Assembly (NCBI RefSeq): GCF_014207905.1
Contig: NZ_JACHLB010000002.1
Coordinates: 186,001 to 250,000 of the forward strand
DNA from: Flavobacterium notoginsengisoli
GTDB lineage: Bacteria > Bacteroidota > Bacteroidia > Flavobacteriales > Flavobacteriaceae
Reading direction: 5' to 3'
Length of the DNA stretch: 64,000 nt
Below the pieces are notes generated by a model that was given only the letters and a program-made list of their open reading frames with translations, was not told the origin of the DNA and ran no database searches. Positions 25,139 to 33,741 of the stretch are shown in pieces. Made by a program: the position numbers and the translations under genes. Numbering within the stretch: the stretch's first letter is position 1; every line of letters begins with the position of its first letter.

Positions 25139-26215
25139 ATGGAATTTTTTTGGTACGTAGTTTTAATGGGAATTCTAGCCGTTTATCTGGTTTTAGACGG
25201 TTACGATTTTGGTGCAGGAATTATTCATTTATTTTTTGCTGATACAGAAAAAGACAAAAAAGCAATTACAAATGCAATCGGTCCGTTTTGGGATGCCAAC
25301 GAAGTTTGGCTGATTGCAGCGGGAGGTGTTTTGTTTTTTGCTTTTCCAACTTTATATGCTTCATCTTTTAGCGGATTTTATTTGCCTTTAATAATGATTT
25401 TATGGCTTTTGATTTTCCGTGCGATCGGTTTAGAAATGCGCGGGCAAGTGCACAATCATATGTGGGAAAGTATTTGGGATAAAGCTTTCGGAATCGCAAG
25501 CCTGCTTTTGGCGTTGTTTTTTGGAATTGCACTAGGAAATATTGTTCGTGGAGTAAATCTCGGAATGGTTCAAAATGGAGTTTCAACGCAAGAAGCACAT
25601 TATTTCTTTCTGCCTTTATGGAATCCAACTTTTAGTCCGCAAGCAAATGAATTGGGAATTATTGACTGGTTTACGCTTTTTCTTGGAGTTGTAAGTGTTG
25701 TCGCACTGACCATTCACGGTGCAAACTGGATTATTTATAAAACAAATTCGGCGCTGAATCCGAAGTTAAAAAAAGTGGTTTTTGGTTTGAATATTGTTCT
25801 ACTGATTTTGGTTTGTATTTCGTTGCAGATTTGGCATTTTATTGAGCCGAAACCGTTTCATAATTTTGTAGAAAATCCGATTCTTTGGTTTTTTCCTTTA
25901 ATGACTTTTGTTGGAATTTTGGGCTTGTTTAAGGTTCGTTCTTTCAAAAAAGACGGTCATGGATTTATTTTTTCAACCCTATTTTTAGTTGGAGGATTTG
26001 CTTCTACAGCCGTTTCCATTTTTCCAAATGTGTTGCCTTCAACCAATAAAGTAAATCCGTCTTTAACAATTTATAATACTGCAGCACACGAATATGGTTT
26101 AAATGCCGGATTGAGCTGGTTTTTTGTAGCATTATTTCTTGTTATTATTTATTTTATAATTCAATATCGAGTTTTCAGCGGAAAGATGGATGATATTGGA
26201 TACGGCGAACATTGA
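25139..26215 (+). CDS. cydB: Cytochrome bd ubiquinol oxidase subunit II
   Basis: A 358-residue membrane protein with about nine helices, the partner of CydA. Conserved N-terminal segments are visible: LDGYDFGAGIIHLF, then NAIGPFWDANEVWLIAAGGVLFFAFP and FRAIGLEMRGQ. It lies 2 bp after cydA, so the two are translationally close. No cydX-like small gene or cydCD transporter is adjacent; two lipoprotein genes follow. Confidence 0.95.
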   Translation: MEFFWYVVLMGILAVYLVLDGYDFGAGIIHLFFADTEKDKKAITNAIGPFWDANEVWLIAAGGVLFFAFPTLYASSFSGFYLPLIMILWLLIFRAIGLEMRGQVHNHMWESIWDKAFGIASLLLALFFGIALGNIVRGVNLGMVQNGVSTQEAHYFFLPLWNPTFSPQANELGIIDWFTLFLGVVSVVALTIHGANWIIYKTNSALNPKLKKVVFGLNIVLLILVCISLQIWHFIEPKPFHNFVENPILWFFPLMTFVGILGLFKVRSFKKDGHGFIFSTLFLVGGFASTAVSIFPNVLPSTNKVNPSLTIYNTAAHEYGLNAGLSWFFVALFLVIIYFIIQYRVFSGKMDDIGYGEH

Positions 26216-26249
26216 TTTTTAGTTGTTCTGTAAACGAATCATATTCAAT

Positions 26250-27218
26250 ATGAAAAAATATTTTGTAATACTATTTATTGTTCTGATTCAGATTTCATGT
26301 CAAAAAAACGATTCAAATAAGAATAAAGATGATTTAAAACATAATGAGTTTAATGTAAAAATCGACACTTTCAACGCAGGTATACATGGCGATTTGACTG
26401 AAGCAGTTTTGTTTAAAAATGATTTTTACTGCATGTTTGAAACCTCACGAAAAAATACTTCCGAACAGTTTATTAAGATGGTTGTATTAAACCAGAAAGG
26501 TAAATTTGTCGAAGATGTTTTTGTGCCGAAGAAAATTCAAAAGATGCCTCATTATGATTTAATAGTTGATCAAGACGATTTATATGTTAAGGAATCTCAG
26601 TTTGAAAAAGAAAACTTTGTTCTAGGAAAATACGTTGCCGATTTAGAGCAAGTTAAAACAAGAGATTTTTGCATTTTTAAAGATGAAATCTACAATGTTT
26701 ATTCTGATACTAAAGGAGAGTGGGGCGGAACAATTTTTTTTGAGAACAACGAAACAAAAGAAGTTTTTGAAGCCTATTCAAATTTTCCTGTAGCTATAAA
26801 TAAAATTAAGAACGAATATTACATTTCAAATAAAGGAATGTTTTCGTCTAATGTTTTGAAAATTTCTGATCCAAGCAAACTTCATAAAAGTATTCTTGAT
26901 TTTAGTAAAAACGAAAGCAGCGAATTTGATCAAGGTGTAGATATAGTTTTTGAAGCCGACGGAATAGCTATTGAAACTTCATTTGTAGTTCAAGATCAGT
27001 TGTTTCATTTATATTCTTATAAAGACAATGTTTTTATTGGAGTTGTTGAGAAAGGTAAAATGCAACAGAAGTATAAATTTAATTTCAATTTTTATTCTTA
27101 TTCTAGACAGAACTTTGAAGACAAAAAAAAGCTTTTAACGTTTTATATTCCTTCAAATAGGAAAAGTGGAATATTAATTATAGATAAAAAAGATTTTTAC
27201 TTTCACATTCTAAAATAA
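26250..27218 (+). CDS. Hypothetical lipoprotein
   Basis: A 322-residue protein starting at ATG 26250 with a lipoprotein signal peptide (MKKYFVILFIVLIQISC). The mature region is beta-rich and hydrophilic with no motif I recognise. Alternating VVLNQKGKFVEDVFVP and NDFYCMFETS patterns suggest a propeller-like fold, but that is a guess. It lies 34 bp after cydB on the same strand and ahead of a second small lipoprotein. Confidence 0.72.
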   Translation: MKKYFVILFIVLIQISCQKNDSNKNKDDLKHNEFNVKIDTFNAGIHGDLTEAVLFKNDFYCMFETSRKNTSEQFIKMVVLNQKGKFVEDVFVPKKIQKMPHYDLIVDQDDLYVKESQFEKENFVLGKYVADLEQVKTRDFCIFKDEIYNVYSDTKGEWGGTIFFENNETKEVFEAYSNFPVAINKIKNEYYISNKGMFSSNVLKISDPSKLHKSILDFSKNESSEFDQGVDIVFEADGIAIETSFVVQDQLFHLYSYKDNVFIGVVEKGKMQQKYKFNFNFYSYSRQNFEDKKKLLTFYIPSNRKSGILIIDKKDFYFHILK

Positions 27219-27268
27219 AAATGACGAGACAGACAAAGAGCAATTCACTAATTTTTACCTCTTTTAAA

Positions 27269-27721
27269 ATGAAAAACTTACTAATTACAGTTTTGACATT
27301 TATTTGCCTTTTATTAGCAAGCTGTGAAAAACAGAATAAAAATTTATCTGAAAATGAATTATTAAAGAAAAAGAATGATTCGCTAAGCAGAAAACTTGAA
27401 ATTGCAAAAGAAGCTATCGTTATTTTACAAGATAGAAATGTTTGGTACGATTCTGAATATGATAATGCCGATTTTAAAAAGAAAGGAATCGTTGATCCGG
27501 AAAAATTTATAAAACAAGAATTAGCAAAGAGAACAGATTTAATTCCGTTACAGCCAACTTTGGGAGGTAAAATGGCTTTTGGTACAATCCAGCTATTAGG
27601 AAGCAAGTTTCTAATTGCTGATTATGAAGACGGACATGTGGAAGGAAAAAGTCTATATAGTTATAAATTAACTGATTCTGGAAATTTGGAATTCAAACTA
27701 CTAGAATCTGATGAAAATTAG
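27269..27721 (+). CDS. Small coiled-coil lipoprotein
   Basis: A 150-residue protein starting at ATG 27269 with a lipoprotein signal (MKNLLITVLTFICLLLASC). A short coiled-coil follows the lipidated Cys (LSENELLKKKNDSLSRKLEIAKEAI, about residues 28-52), then a small globular domain ending LEFKLLESDEN. Function not recognised. It shares strand and spacing with the lipoprotein before it and ends just before two tandem terminators. Confidence 0.72.
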   Translation: MKNLLITVLTFICLLLASCEKQNKNLSENELLKKKNDSLSRKLEIAKEAIVILQDRNVWYDSEYDNADFKKKGIVDPEKFIKQELAKRTDLIPLQPTLGGKMAFGTIQLLGSKFLIADYEDGHVEGKSLYSYKLTDSGNLEFKLLESDEN

Positions 27722-27743
27722 ATTTTTTTACATAAATTTTAGT

Positions 27744-27774
27744 TGCCTCCAGTTTTAACTGGAGGTTTTTTTTT
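27744..27774 (+). terminator. Intrinsic terminator after the cydAB-lipoprotein cluster
   Basis: CCTCCAGT with its complement ACTGGAGG around a 4-base loop, followed by nine T. Confidence 0.9.
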
Positions 27775-27787
27775 AATCGATAATTTG

Positions 27788-27826
27788 ACTTTAGCCAAAA
27801 TCTATAAGTTTGGCTAAAGTTTTTTA
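27788..27826 (+). terminator. Second tandem terminator-like hairpin
   Basis: A perfect 12-bp stem ACTTTAGCCAAA and its complement with a 9-base loop, followed by six T. It lies 14 bases after the first terminator and could also act as a backup. Confidence 0.75.
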
Positions 27827-27829
27827 TTT

Positions 27830-28194
27830 GCATAAGTTTGCCAACTTAAATCCAAAAACATCATTTTACCTAATTATTCGTTAGAGATAGAAGTGGTACA
27901 TCGCGATTTAGAAAAGCAAGGCTTTCTAGCCTTAATTTTATGTTCATTGGCAATTTGGTAAATGTAAAAATACGTAGGAAACACTATAGAAAAAGCCTTA
28001 TTGAGGACACTTTATAAGTGTAATTGTTTATTAAAGACTTAATTACAACCAAAAGTTATATTGTATAATTTTATTGTAAGAAAAAAAAATAAGTTAATGC
28101 GTAATATTGCGTATCTAAGAATTTTTCCCCCCAAATGAATTTTTAGAAATTGATTTTTTTATTAAAAGCTTAAATCATTTTCACCTACAATTAT
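27830..28194. other. Gene-free AT-rich stretch before small membrane gene
   Basis: I see no reading frame to support here. Near its end, two direct TGCGTA units one helical turn apart (about 28098-28113) may be a regulator site for the genes downstream. This is a weak observation. Confidence 0.4.
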
Positions 28195-28599
28195 ATGCCC
28201 TTAACAATTTTACCAAACAAAATTAGATTTTCTTATAAATCTAAAAATTGGCAGTACGATTTTGACGAAATTAAAGAAATTGGACTCCTAAAAAAAAGAA
28301 AAAAATACTATCTTGAAAACGCAGCTTTTGCCGTCGTAACAGCAATTACTTATTATTGTATGCTATTTTCCGATATAATGGATTTATATTATATCATTCC
28401 AGCAATTTTATGCTATACGATTATTATAACTGTTAGATTTAGCGATCCGACAGAATTTGTTTATTTCGTTTTTGTGAAAGATATTTATCAAAACGAAATC
28501 AAAACCAAAATCGAATCAAAAGATCGTGCTTTAGTTGGTAAACAAATAGATTACTATTTAGACCTTCAGTTCGAGAGAAATATTCAAAAAACAGCTTAA
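28195..28599 (+). CDS. Hypothetical small membrane protein
   Basis: A 134-residue protein starting MPLTILPNKIRFSYKSKNWQ. Two hydrophobic helices lie near residues 44-60 and 64-80, with charged flanks. The N-terminal IRFSYKSKNWQYDFDEIKEIGLLKKRK resembles bacterial PH-like membrane proteins in which a short beta part precedes two helices. Function not recognised. A tiny membrane gene follows after 11 bp. Confidence 0.65.
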   Translation: MPLTILPNKIRFSYKSKNWQYDFDEIKEIGLLKKRKKYYLENAAFAVVTAITYYCMLFSDIMDLYYIIPAILCYTIIITVRFSDPTEFVYFVFVKDIYQNEIKTKIESKDRALVGKQIDYYLDLQFERNIQKTA

Positions 28600-28610
28600 A
28601 AGAATTAAAA

Positions 28611-28712
28611 ATGTTTGTATTTGATATTTCCCTTTATGATGTTTTATTCATAATGTCAGCTCTGATTTATGGTTTTTTTATAACCAAAAGAAAAAAATTA
28701 ACGAAACGCTAA
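28611..28712 (+). CDS. Very small single-helix membrane protein (33 aa)
   Basis: An ATG at 28611, 11 bp after the previous stop, opens a 33-codon frame: MFVFDISLYDVLFIMSALIY, then GFFITKRKKLTKR. It has one hydrophobic helix (about residues 9-24) and a strongly basic tail, the pattern of a real small inner-membrane protein with its tail in the cytoplasm. It is too short for normal gene calling. No homology can be judged from sequence alone. Confidence 0.5.
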   Translation: MFVFDISLYDVLFIMSALIYGFFITKRKKLTKR

Positions 28713-28827
28713 GTCATATTTTATAAATTATGAAGTAGCTTTAGAATACCAAGAATATGTATAGTTATGCTGTTAATGAGTTTAATGGCGGGCTGTTTTA
28801 ACTATACGGACCCCAAATATCGAAATT

Positions 28828-29214
28828 ATGGCCGCAACAATTAAAAACAAAATAAAAAACATTAGAGAGTTAAAGAACTACACTCAAGAATATATGGCAG
28901 AAAGATTAGGTGTAACGCAGGCTGGTTACAGCAAAATTGAAAAAGGAAAGACTTCTCTGAGTTATGAAAAACTGGTTGAAATAGGAAGAATTTTGGATGT
29001 CAGTGTAGAAGATATTATTAGTTTTGACTACGATAAATACTTTAATAATTTCAATAAAATAACTGGAAATAATAATGGAAGTATTTTAATTAATGCCGAT
29101 AATTCATCTGAATTAAAAGAACTTTACGAAGACAAAATCCAGCTGTTAGAAAAACTTCTCAATATTACCGAAAATGAGTTGGAGCGCTATAAAGATAAAT
29201 TTGGAGAAATTTAA
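28828..29214 (+). CDS. XRE-family helix-turn-helix regulator with coiled-coil tail
   Basis: A 128-residue protein. Residues about 8-62 form an HTH_3/Cro-type domain (IRELKNYTQEYMAERLGVTQAGYSKIEKGKTSLSYEKLVEIGRIL). The C-terminal third is a leucine- and glutamate-rich coiled coil (SSELKELYEDKIQLLEKLLNITENELERYK) likely used for dimerisation. It stands alone; targets are unknown. No toxin or phage gene lies beside it. Confidence 0.88.
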   Translation: MAATIKNKIKNIRELKNYTQEYMAERLGVTQAGYSKIEKGKTSLSYEKLVEIGRILDVSVEDIISFDYDKYFNNFNKITGNNNGSILINADNSSELKELYEDKIQLLEKLLNITENELERYKDKFGEI

Positions 29215-29235
29215 AAGCGATAAATTTTTAGTTTC

Positions 29236-29268
29236 ATCTTTGTCAAAGTGTCAAACTTTGACAAAGAT
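29236..29268. repeat. TTTGTCAAAG hairpin repeat, copy 2
   Basis: A perfect 14-bp stem ATCTTTGTCAAAGT and its complement around a 5-base loop. It is related to the copy at 23427-23459, and like it lies just after a plus-strand gene. Confidence 0.8.
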
Positions 29269-29347
29269 TACTCTACAAGTAAAAACTAAATTCAAAATAT
29301 AAATTAAAATCGACAAAGATCTGCACGACCAGTGTGATGCGATAATT

Positions 29348-30133
29348 CTAAAACAAAACTTCTTTTGTAATTATATAAAATCCCATTACGAGAACAAACC
29401 AGCCAAAAAGGGGTTTCAGTTTTGCTCCGTCTATTTTTTTAGAAAGCTGGCTTCCAATAAACATTCCGATTAAAGCCATGGCAGAAACACTTAAGAGGAA
29501 ACTATAATTAATTGGTGTTCCGATGTATAAATCGCCTGCAAAGCCTATTGAAGAATTAATCGTAATAATTAATAATGAAGTTCCAACGGCTTGTTTCATA
29601 GGTAAATTGGCGAAAAAAAGTAAAGCAGGAATAATTAAAAATCCGCCGCCAGCACCTAAAAAACCTGTTACAATTCCGACCAAAAAGCCAATAATACTAA
29701 GTTGCAGATAATTGGTTTCGGCATTTTTTATTTCAGGCTGATTTTTTTTAATCATCGAAATTGCAGCCGTAATCATCAATACAGAAAAGATAATCATGAT
29801 TAGAAAATCTTTTGAAACATTGTATGATGCGACGCAAAATAGGGTTTTTGCAATTTGAGGAAAAATTACTTCGCGAATAATAAGAATTGAAATAATAGAA
29901 GGAATTGCAAAATAAAGCGCCGATTTGAGTTTAAGATTTCCCATTTTATAATGGCTGTAACTTCCGAAAAGAGCTGTCATTCCAACAATAAAAAGAGAGT
30001 AAGAAGTTGCTTGATCTGGATTTACTTTGAAGAGATAAACTAAAATTGGAATAGTTAAAATAGAACCGCCTCCGCCAATTAAGCCAAGTGAAATTCCGAT
30101 TATAATTGCCGCAAAAAAGCCTAAATATTCCAT
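29348..30133 (-). CDS. TauE/SafE-family sulfite/sulfonate exporter
   Basis: A 261-residue membrane protein with about eight helices. It has the two family repeats, each with a glycine-rich motif: GLIGGGGSILTIPIL near residues 18-32 and GFLGAGGGFLIIPAL in the second half. Family members export sulfite or organosulfonates. The gene is near the persulfide dioxygenase-like protein that would make sulfite, and its promoter carries the same CRP-like box, so sulfite export is a reasonable inference. Confidence 0.9.
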   Translation of the reverse strand: MEYLGFFAAIIIGISLGLIGGGGSILTIPILVYLFKVNPDQATSYSLFIVGMTALFGSYSHYKMGNLKLKSALYFAIPSIISILIIREVIFPQIAKTLFCVASYNVSKDFLIMIIFSVLMITAAISMIKKNQPEIKNAETNYLQLSIIGFLVGIVTGFLGAGGGFLIIPALLFFANLPMKQAVGTSLLIITINSSIGFAGDLYIGTPINYSFLLSVSAMALIGMFIGSQLSKKIDGAKLKPLFGWFVLVMGFYIITKEVLF

Positions 30134-30149
30134 TGCATTTATTTTAATG

Positions 30150-30194
30150 CAAAGTTGCTTCGGAAATTAGAATCCTACAGTAACATTTATCACA
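30150..30194 (-). promoter_or_regulatory. Promoter of the TauE/SafE gene with CRP-like box
   Basis: Minus-strand CAACTTTG (30150-30157) matches TAnnTTTG at seven of eight positions (counting the two free ones). TGTGA-TAAATG-TTACT (30179-30194) is centred 36.5 bp from the distal end of the -7 element, exactly as in the promoter at 22643-22687. Confidence 0.6.
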
Positions 30195-30239
30195 GAAGGT
30201 TTTTTTATTTTTTGCCACGGATTTTACAAATTAGCACGA

Positions 30240-30305
30240 ATTATTCTGTCACATTGAGCGAAGTCGAAATGCTTTGTGGACTTCGACTTCGCTCAGCCTG
30301 ACAAA
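30240..30305. repeat. Inverted repeat with GAGCGAAGTCGAAATG arms
   Basis: CTGTCACATTGAGCGAAGTC faces GACTTCGCTCAGCCTGACA across a short AAATG...TGTGGACTTC centre. This is a dispersed intergenic palindrome type seen in many flavobacteria. No gene. Confidence 0.75.
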
Positions 30306-30317
30306 AAGAAATATTTT

Positions 30318-30395
30318 AGCCACAGATTAAAAGGATTAGATGGATTTTTCTATTCTTAATAAAAAGAAATCCTAATAATCTTTTTAATCTGTGGC
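30318..30395. repeat. 21-bp inverted repeat AGCCACAGATTAAAAGGATT
   Basis: Arms 30318-30338 and 30375-30395 are complementary with one mismatch. The element ends just before the stop of the minus-strand Crp/Fnr gene, in the position of a terminator but without a T-tract. Confidence 0.8.
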
Positions 30396-30403
30396 TGAAA
30401 AAA

Positions 30404-31030
30404 TTATTTTAATAATTCAATTTGGTTTCGGTTAAGTTTGACCAAACCGCGCTGTTCCATTTTTTTGAGTAATCGGGAAACTACTTCACGAGAAGTGTTT
30501 AATTCACTAGCAATTTCTTGATGCGAAAGATTTACTTCAGAACATCCGCAAGCATCAGAATGTCTTTTTAAGTAAAACTCTAATCGCTCATCCATAGAAC
30601 GGAAAGCGATATTATCAACAACTTCTAAGACTTCTTCAAAACGGCTTCTATACGTTTCAATTACAAATTCGTACCAGCTTCTATGTTCCATCATCCATTT
30701 ATCCATTGATTGCAGCGGAATCATCATTACAGAAACATCTTCGACAACTTTGGCCATAATTTGGCTTTTTTCGCTTTTAGCTGTACAAATCATCGAAATC
30801 GCACATGCCTGACCTGGCTGTAGATAATACAATAAAAATTCGCCTCCATCTTCTCCCTGACGATAAATTTTGATTTTACCTTTAGTGATTAGAGCTGTAT
30901 TTTTAATGTACTGCCCTGTACGCATCAAAATAGTTCCAGTTTTGAAATCCTGAAGAGTTCCATTTTTTTCAATAGTTTCGATAAGTTCGTTGGAGAAATT
31001 TGGAAAAATATTTTTTAATGAATGTTGCAT
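30404..31030 (-). CDS. Crp/Fnr-family transcription regulator (sulfur block)
   Basis: A 208-residue protein: an N-terminal cyclic-nucleotide-binding-like barrel (about 20-120), a dimer helix, and a C-terminal winged helix. The recognition helix is TSREVVSRLLKKMEQRG, with the R-E-x-x-S-R pattern of CRP/FNR that contacts GTGA-type half-sites. A CxC motif (ACGCSE, near residue 160) and other Cys residues could sense redox or sulfur, but no FNR cluster pattern is obvious. It is the best candidate for the regulator binding the GTGA-N6-TTAC boxes upstream of the MBL-rhodanese and TauE genes. Confidence 0.9.
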   Translation of the reverse strand: MQHSLKNIFPNFSNELIETIEKNGTLQDFKTGTILMRTGQYIKNTALITKGKIKIYRQGEDGGEFLLYYLQPGQACAISMICTAKSEKSQIMAKVVEDVSVMMIPLQSMDKWMMEHRSWYEFVIETYRSRFEEVLEVVDNIAFRSMDERLEFYLKRHSDACGCSEVNLSHQEIASELNTSREVVSRLLKKMEQRGLVKLNRNQIELLK

Positions 31031-31381
31031 GGACTATATTTTTTTGCCAGAAATTAAACAAATCAGTAAATAGAGATATGTGTATTTTGTAGCAGAGTAT
31101 TTTGTCAAAAAGAAATTAAAACTTGCGATTTGTTGCAAAGATAATAGATTGAAATGGGATTAATTATCAGAAAACTAGATTTAATATCAATTTTCTGTAA
31201 ATGAAAAAATCCTATTTTCTATCGATTTTGTGGACTGAATTTTTAAAAATAGTAACTAAATTTGTAATTCACTGATTATAATTATTTCTCTAAAACGTTT
31301 TCTGAGAATAATAATCGAAATCGCATTTGGTACGTTTTTTATATATAGAAACGTCGTAATTTTACAAAAACACATTTTATT

Positions 31382-31693
31382 ATGAATTTATCACAAGAAG
31401 ATTGGGTTGCTCAGTTAGAAGCTGACGAAAATGCAGTTATACTTGACGTAAGAACTGAAGACGAATTTAATGATGGCTACATTGAGAATGCTTTAAACAT
31501 TGATATCAATAAAGGGCAAGGTTTTATTTATGAAATTGAAGAATTAGATAAAAATAAAAATTACTATGTATACTGCCGTTCTGGAGCTAGAAGTGCAAAA
31601 GCATGCCAGATTATGAACGAATTGGGTATACAAAATGCTTACAATCTGCTTGGAGGAATCCTGGATTGGGAAGGCGAAACAGTACAACCATAA
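31382..31693 (+). CDS. Single-domain rhodanese
   Basis: A 103-residue sulfurtransferase-like protein. The N-terminal [19 protein letters not shown] is the CH2A-type segment, and the active-site loop is [13 protein letters not shown] with the catalytic Cys followed by R-S-G-A-R. There is no signal peptide, so it is probably cytoplasmic. It is divergent from the Crp/Fnr gene, in the same sulfur-related block, and carries persulfide sulfur between enzymes. A terminator follows. Confidence 0.92.
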   Translation: MNLSQEDWVAQLEADENAVILDVRTEDEFNDGYIENALNIDINKGQGFIYEIEELDKNKNYYVYCRSGARSAKACQIMNELGIQNAYNLLGGILDWEGETVQP

Positions 31694-31696
31694 AAG

Positions 31697-31728
31697 AAGA
31701 AGAGGCATAAAAAAGCCTCTTTTTTCTT
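31697..31728 (+). terminator. Intrinsic terminator after rhodanese gene
   Basis: The stem AAGAGGC with GCCTCTT around an A-rich loop is followed by six T then CTTTT. It lies between the rhodanese gene and gapN. Confidence 0.8.
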
Positions 31729-31766
31729 TTGAATATAAAATTACCAGACCATTAAATAACCAAACT

Positions 31767-33347
31767 ATGAGTTTTATACCAGAAGAATATCAGATTAATA
31801 CGCTGATAAACCAAGACACTTATCTTGTAAACGGAGAATTGAAACAATGGACAGGGCAAACCACACCTGTGTTTTCTACTATTTCTTCTACAGAGAAATA
31901 TTCTCCAACCTTATTAGGATCTATTCCTTTTATGGGAGAAAAAGAAGCGGCAGAAGTTGTCGAAGCTGCTACCAATGCATACGATATGGGGCAAGGATTA
32001 TGGCCAACTATGAAAGTTGCTGATCGTATTAAAAGCATGGAAAATTTTGTGAAACAAATGAAAGAAACCCGCGAAGAAGTAGTAAAATACTTGATGTGGG
32101 AAATCGGAAAATCATTAGGAGATTCGCAAAAAGAATTCGACAGAACTGTAGAATATATTTACGATACAATCGCAAGCTACAAAGAATTAAACGGACGCAG
32201 TTCGCATTTTGAAAAAGTGCAAGGTGTAAACGCCATGATTCGCCGCGGACCTCTTGGAGTTGTGTTGTGTCTTGGGCCATATAATTATCCTTTAAATGAA
32301 ACATTTTCGTTGCTAATTCCAGCTTTGATTATGGGTAATACTGTAATTTTCAAGCCAGCTAAACATGGTGTTTTATGTATTTCTCCATTATTGGAAGCGT
32401 TTAGAAGCAGTTTCCCAAAAGGTGTAATTAATATCGTTTACGGAAGAGGCCGTGAAGTGGCTTCGCCAATTATGAAATCTGGAAAAATTGATGTTTTGGC
32501 ATTAATTGGAAACAGTAAATCGGCAATTGCTTTACAAGATCAGCATCCGAACAAAAACAGATTGCGTTTGATTTTAGGTTTAGAAGCTAAAAATCCAGCT
32601 ATTATTCTTCCAGATGCCGATTTAGATTTGGCTATTCAAGAATGTATTACAGGAAGTTTGTCTTTCAATGGTCAGCGTTGTACGGCTTTAAAAGTATTGT
32701 ACGTTCACGAATCTATCAGAGAAGAATTCAACAAACGTTTTGCTGAAAAAGTAGACAGTTTAGTTTTCGGAAATCCATGGGAAAAAGGAGTTTCTTTGAC
32801 ACCGCTTCCAGAAACGGAAAAACCAAGTTATATTCAGGGATTAATTGATGACGCAACTTCTAAAGGAGCAAAAATCATCAATGAAAAAGGAGGAAAGCAT
32901 ACCGATAATTATATTTTTCCAGCCGTTTTATTCCCAGTAAACAAAGAAATGCGTGTGTATCACGAAGAGCAATTCGGACCAGTTGTTCCAGTTCTTTCAT
33001 TCAAAGATATTAAAGAACCATTGAAAGATATGGCCGAATCAAACTACGGACAGCAAGTAAGTTTGTTTGGTAAAGACATCAAAACGCTTGCACCGCTTAT
33101 TGACGCTTTGGTAAATTTAGTGTGCAGAGTTAACCTCAACAGTTCTTGTCAGAGAGGGCCAGATGCATTCCCTTTTACAGGAAGAAAAGATTCTGCTGTA
33201 GGAACTTTAAGTATTCCAGATGCTTTGCGTTCTTTCTCAATCCGTACGTTTGTAGCTTCAAAAGATATCGATTATAATAATGAGATTTTGCAAGAATTAC
33301 TAAACAGCAAAGAATCGAACTTTATTAATACCGATTATATTCTTTAA
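31767..33347 (+). CDS. gapN: NADP-dependent glyceraldehyde-3-phosphate dehydrogenase (ALDH family)
   Basis: A 526-residue aldehyde dehydrogenase that would oxidise glyceraldehyde 3-phosphate directly to 3-phosphoglycerate, yielding NADPH and bypassing ATP formation. ALDH hallmarks are present: the catalytic Cys in [11 protein letters not shown], the general base Glu in [11 protein letters not shown], the cofactor loop GNSKSA and [11 protein letters not shown] started it at ATG 31767 (MSFIPEEYQ); the open frame extends upstream over the terminator. Assignment to GapN rather than another ALDH rests on overall sequence feel and length. Confidence 0.85.
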   Translation: MSFIPEEYQINTLINQDTYLVNGELKQWTGQTTPVFSTISSTEKYSPTLLGSIPFMGEKEAAEVVEAATNAYDMGQGLWPTMKVADRIKSMENFVKQMKETREEVVKYLMWEIGKSLGDSQKEFDRTVEYIYDTIASYKELNGRSSHFEKVQGVNAMIRRGPLGVVLCLGPYNYPLNETFSLLIPALIMGNTVIFKPAKHGVLCISPLLEAFRSSFPKGVINIVYGRGREVASPIMKSGKIDVLALIGNSKSAIALQDQHPNKNRLRLILGLEAKNPAIILPDADLDLAIQECITGSLSFNGQRCTALKVLYVHESIREEFNKRFAEKVDSLVFGNPWEKGVSLTPLPETEKPSYIQGLIDDATSKGAKIINEKGGKHTDNYIFPAVLFPVNKEMRVYHEEQFGPVVPVLSFKDIKEPLKDMAESNYGQQVSLFGKDIKTLAPLIDALVNLVCRVNLNSSCQRGPDAFPFTGRKDSAVGTLSIPDALRSFSIRTFVASKDIDYNNEILQELLNSKESNFINTDYIL

Positions 33348-33374
33348 TAATTCAAGTTATATATTAATTGTAGA

Positions 33375-33410
33375 TGCCGTCTGTCGCTTTTTGTGGCAGA
33401 CGGTTTTTTA
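33375..33410 (+). terminator. Intrinsic terminator of gapN
   Basis: CCGTCTGTC pairs with GGCAGACGG (one G-U) around a nine-base loop and is followed by seven T. Confidence 0.88.
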
Positions 33411-33525
33411 TTTTTTAAGATGCTAAGGTTCTAAGGTGCTGAGGTTCTAAGTTTTTTTCTGTGTGTTGAGATAGAGATAAGAATAAAGAATAAAGAACAA
33501 AGACTTCAATTAAACAGAAGCTTTT

Positions 33526-33618
33526 TCCCATCTTCCATCTTTCATCTTCCATCTTTCATCTTTCATCTTTCTTCTTCCATCTTTCCTCTTCCATCTTTCC
33601 TCTTCCATCTCTCCTCTA
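33526..33618 (+). repeat. Pyrimidine-rich TTCCATC/TTTCATC tandem array
   Basis: About 90 bases are made of near-tandem 6-8-base units (CTTCCATC, TTTCATC, TTTCCTC) containing almost no G on this strand. Such tracts are prone to slippage and can form unusual DNA structures. It lies about 125 bp upstream of the M1 peptidase start. Confidence 0.8.
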
Positions 33619-33741
33619 ACTTTTCACATTTCACCATTAACAATTTACAGTTCACAATTAATAACTAAATTTGTAACATTCGTAGAAAAAAATCCACTAA
33701 TACGTTATCAAAAACTAATTTAAAATACTTAAGAGTTACTT

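Larger units (their letters stand above)
33348..33741. other. Gap with terminator, CTAAG repeat and pyrimidine tract
   Basis: From left to right the gap holds the gapN terminator, a CTAAGGTTCTAAG repeat (33416-33451), a long T/C-only region (about 33526-33618) and AT-rich sequence before the peptidase gene. No reading frame to support. Confidence 0.6.

Noticed and set aside
28767..28844. 25-codon frame MLLMSLMAGCFNYTD resembling a lipoprotein start
   Set aside because: It overlaps the XRE gene start and has little mature sequence; possible remnant only.
31320..31364. Possible third CRP-like promoter before the single rhodanese gene
   Set aside because: TAATTTTA is near the -7 consensus, but the sequence at the matching distance has only scattered agreement with the box.
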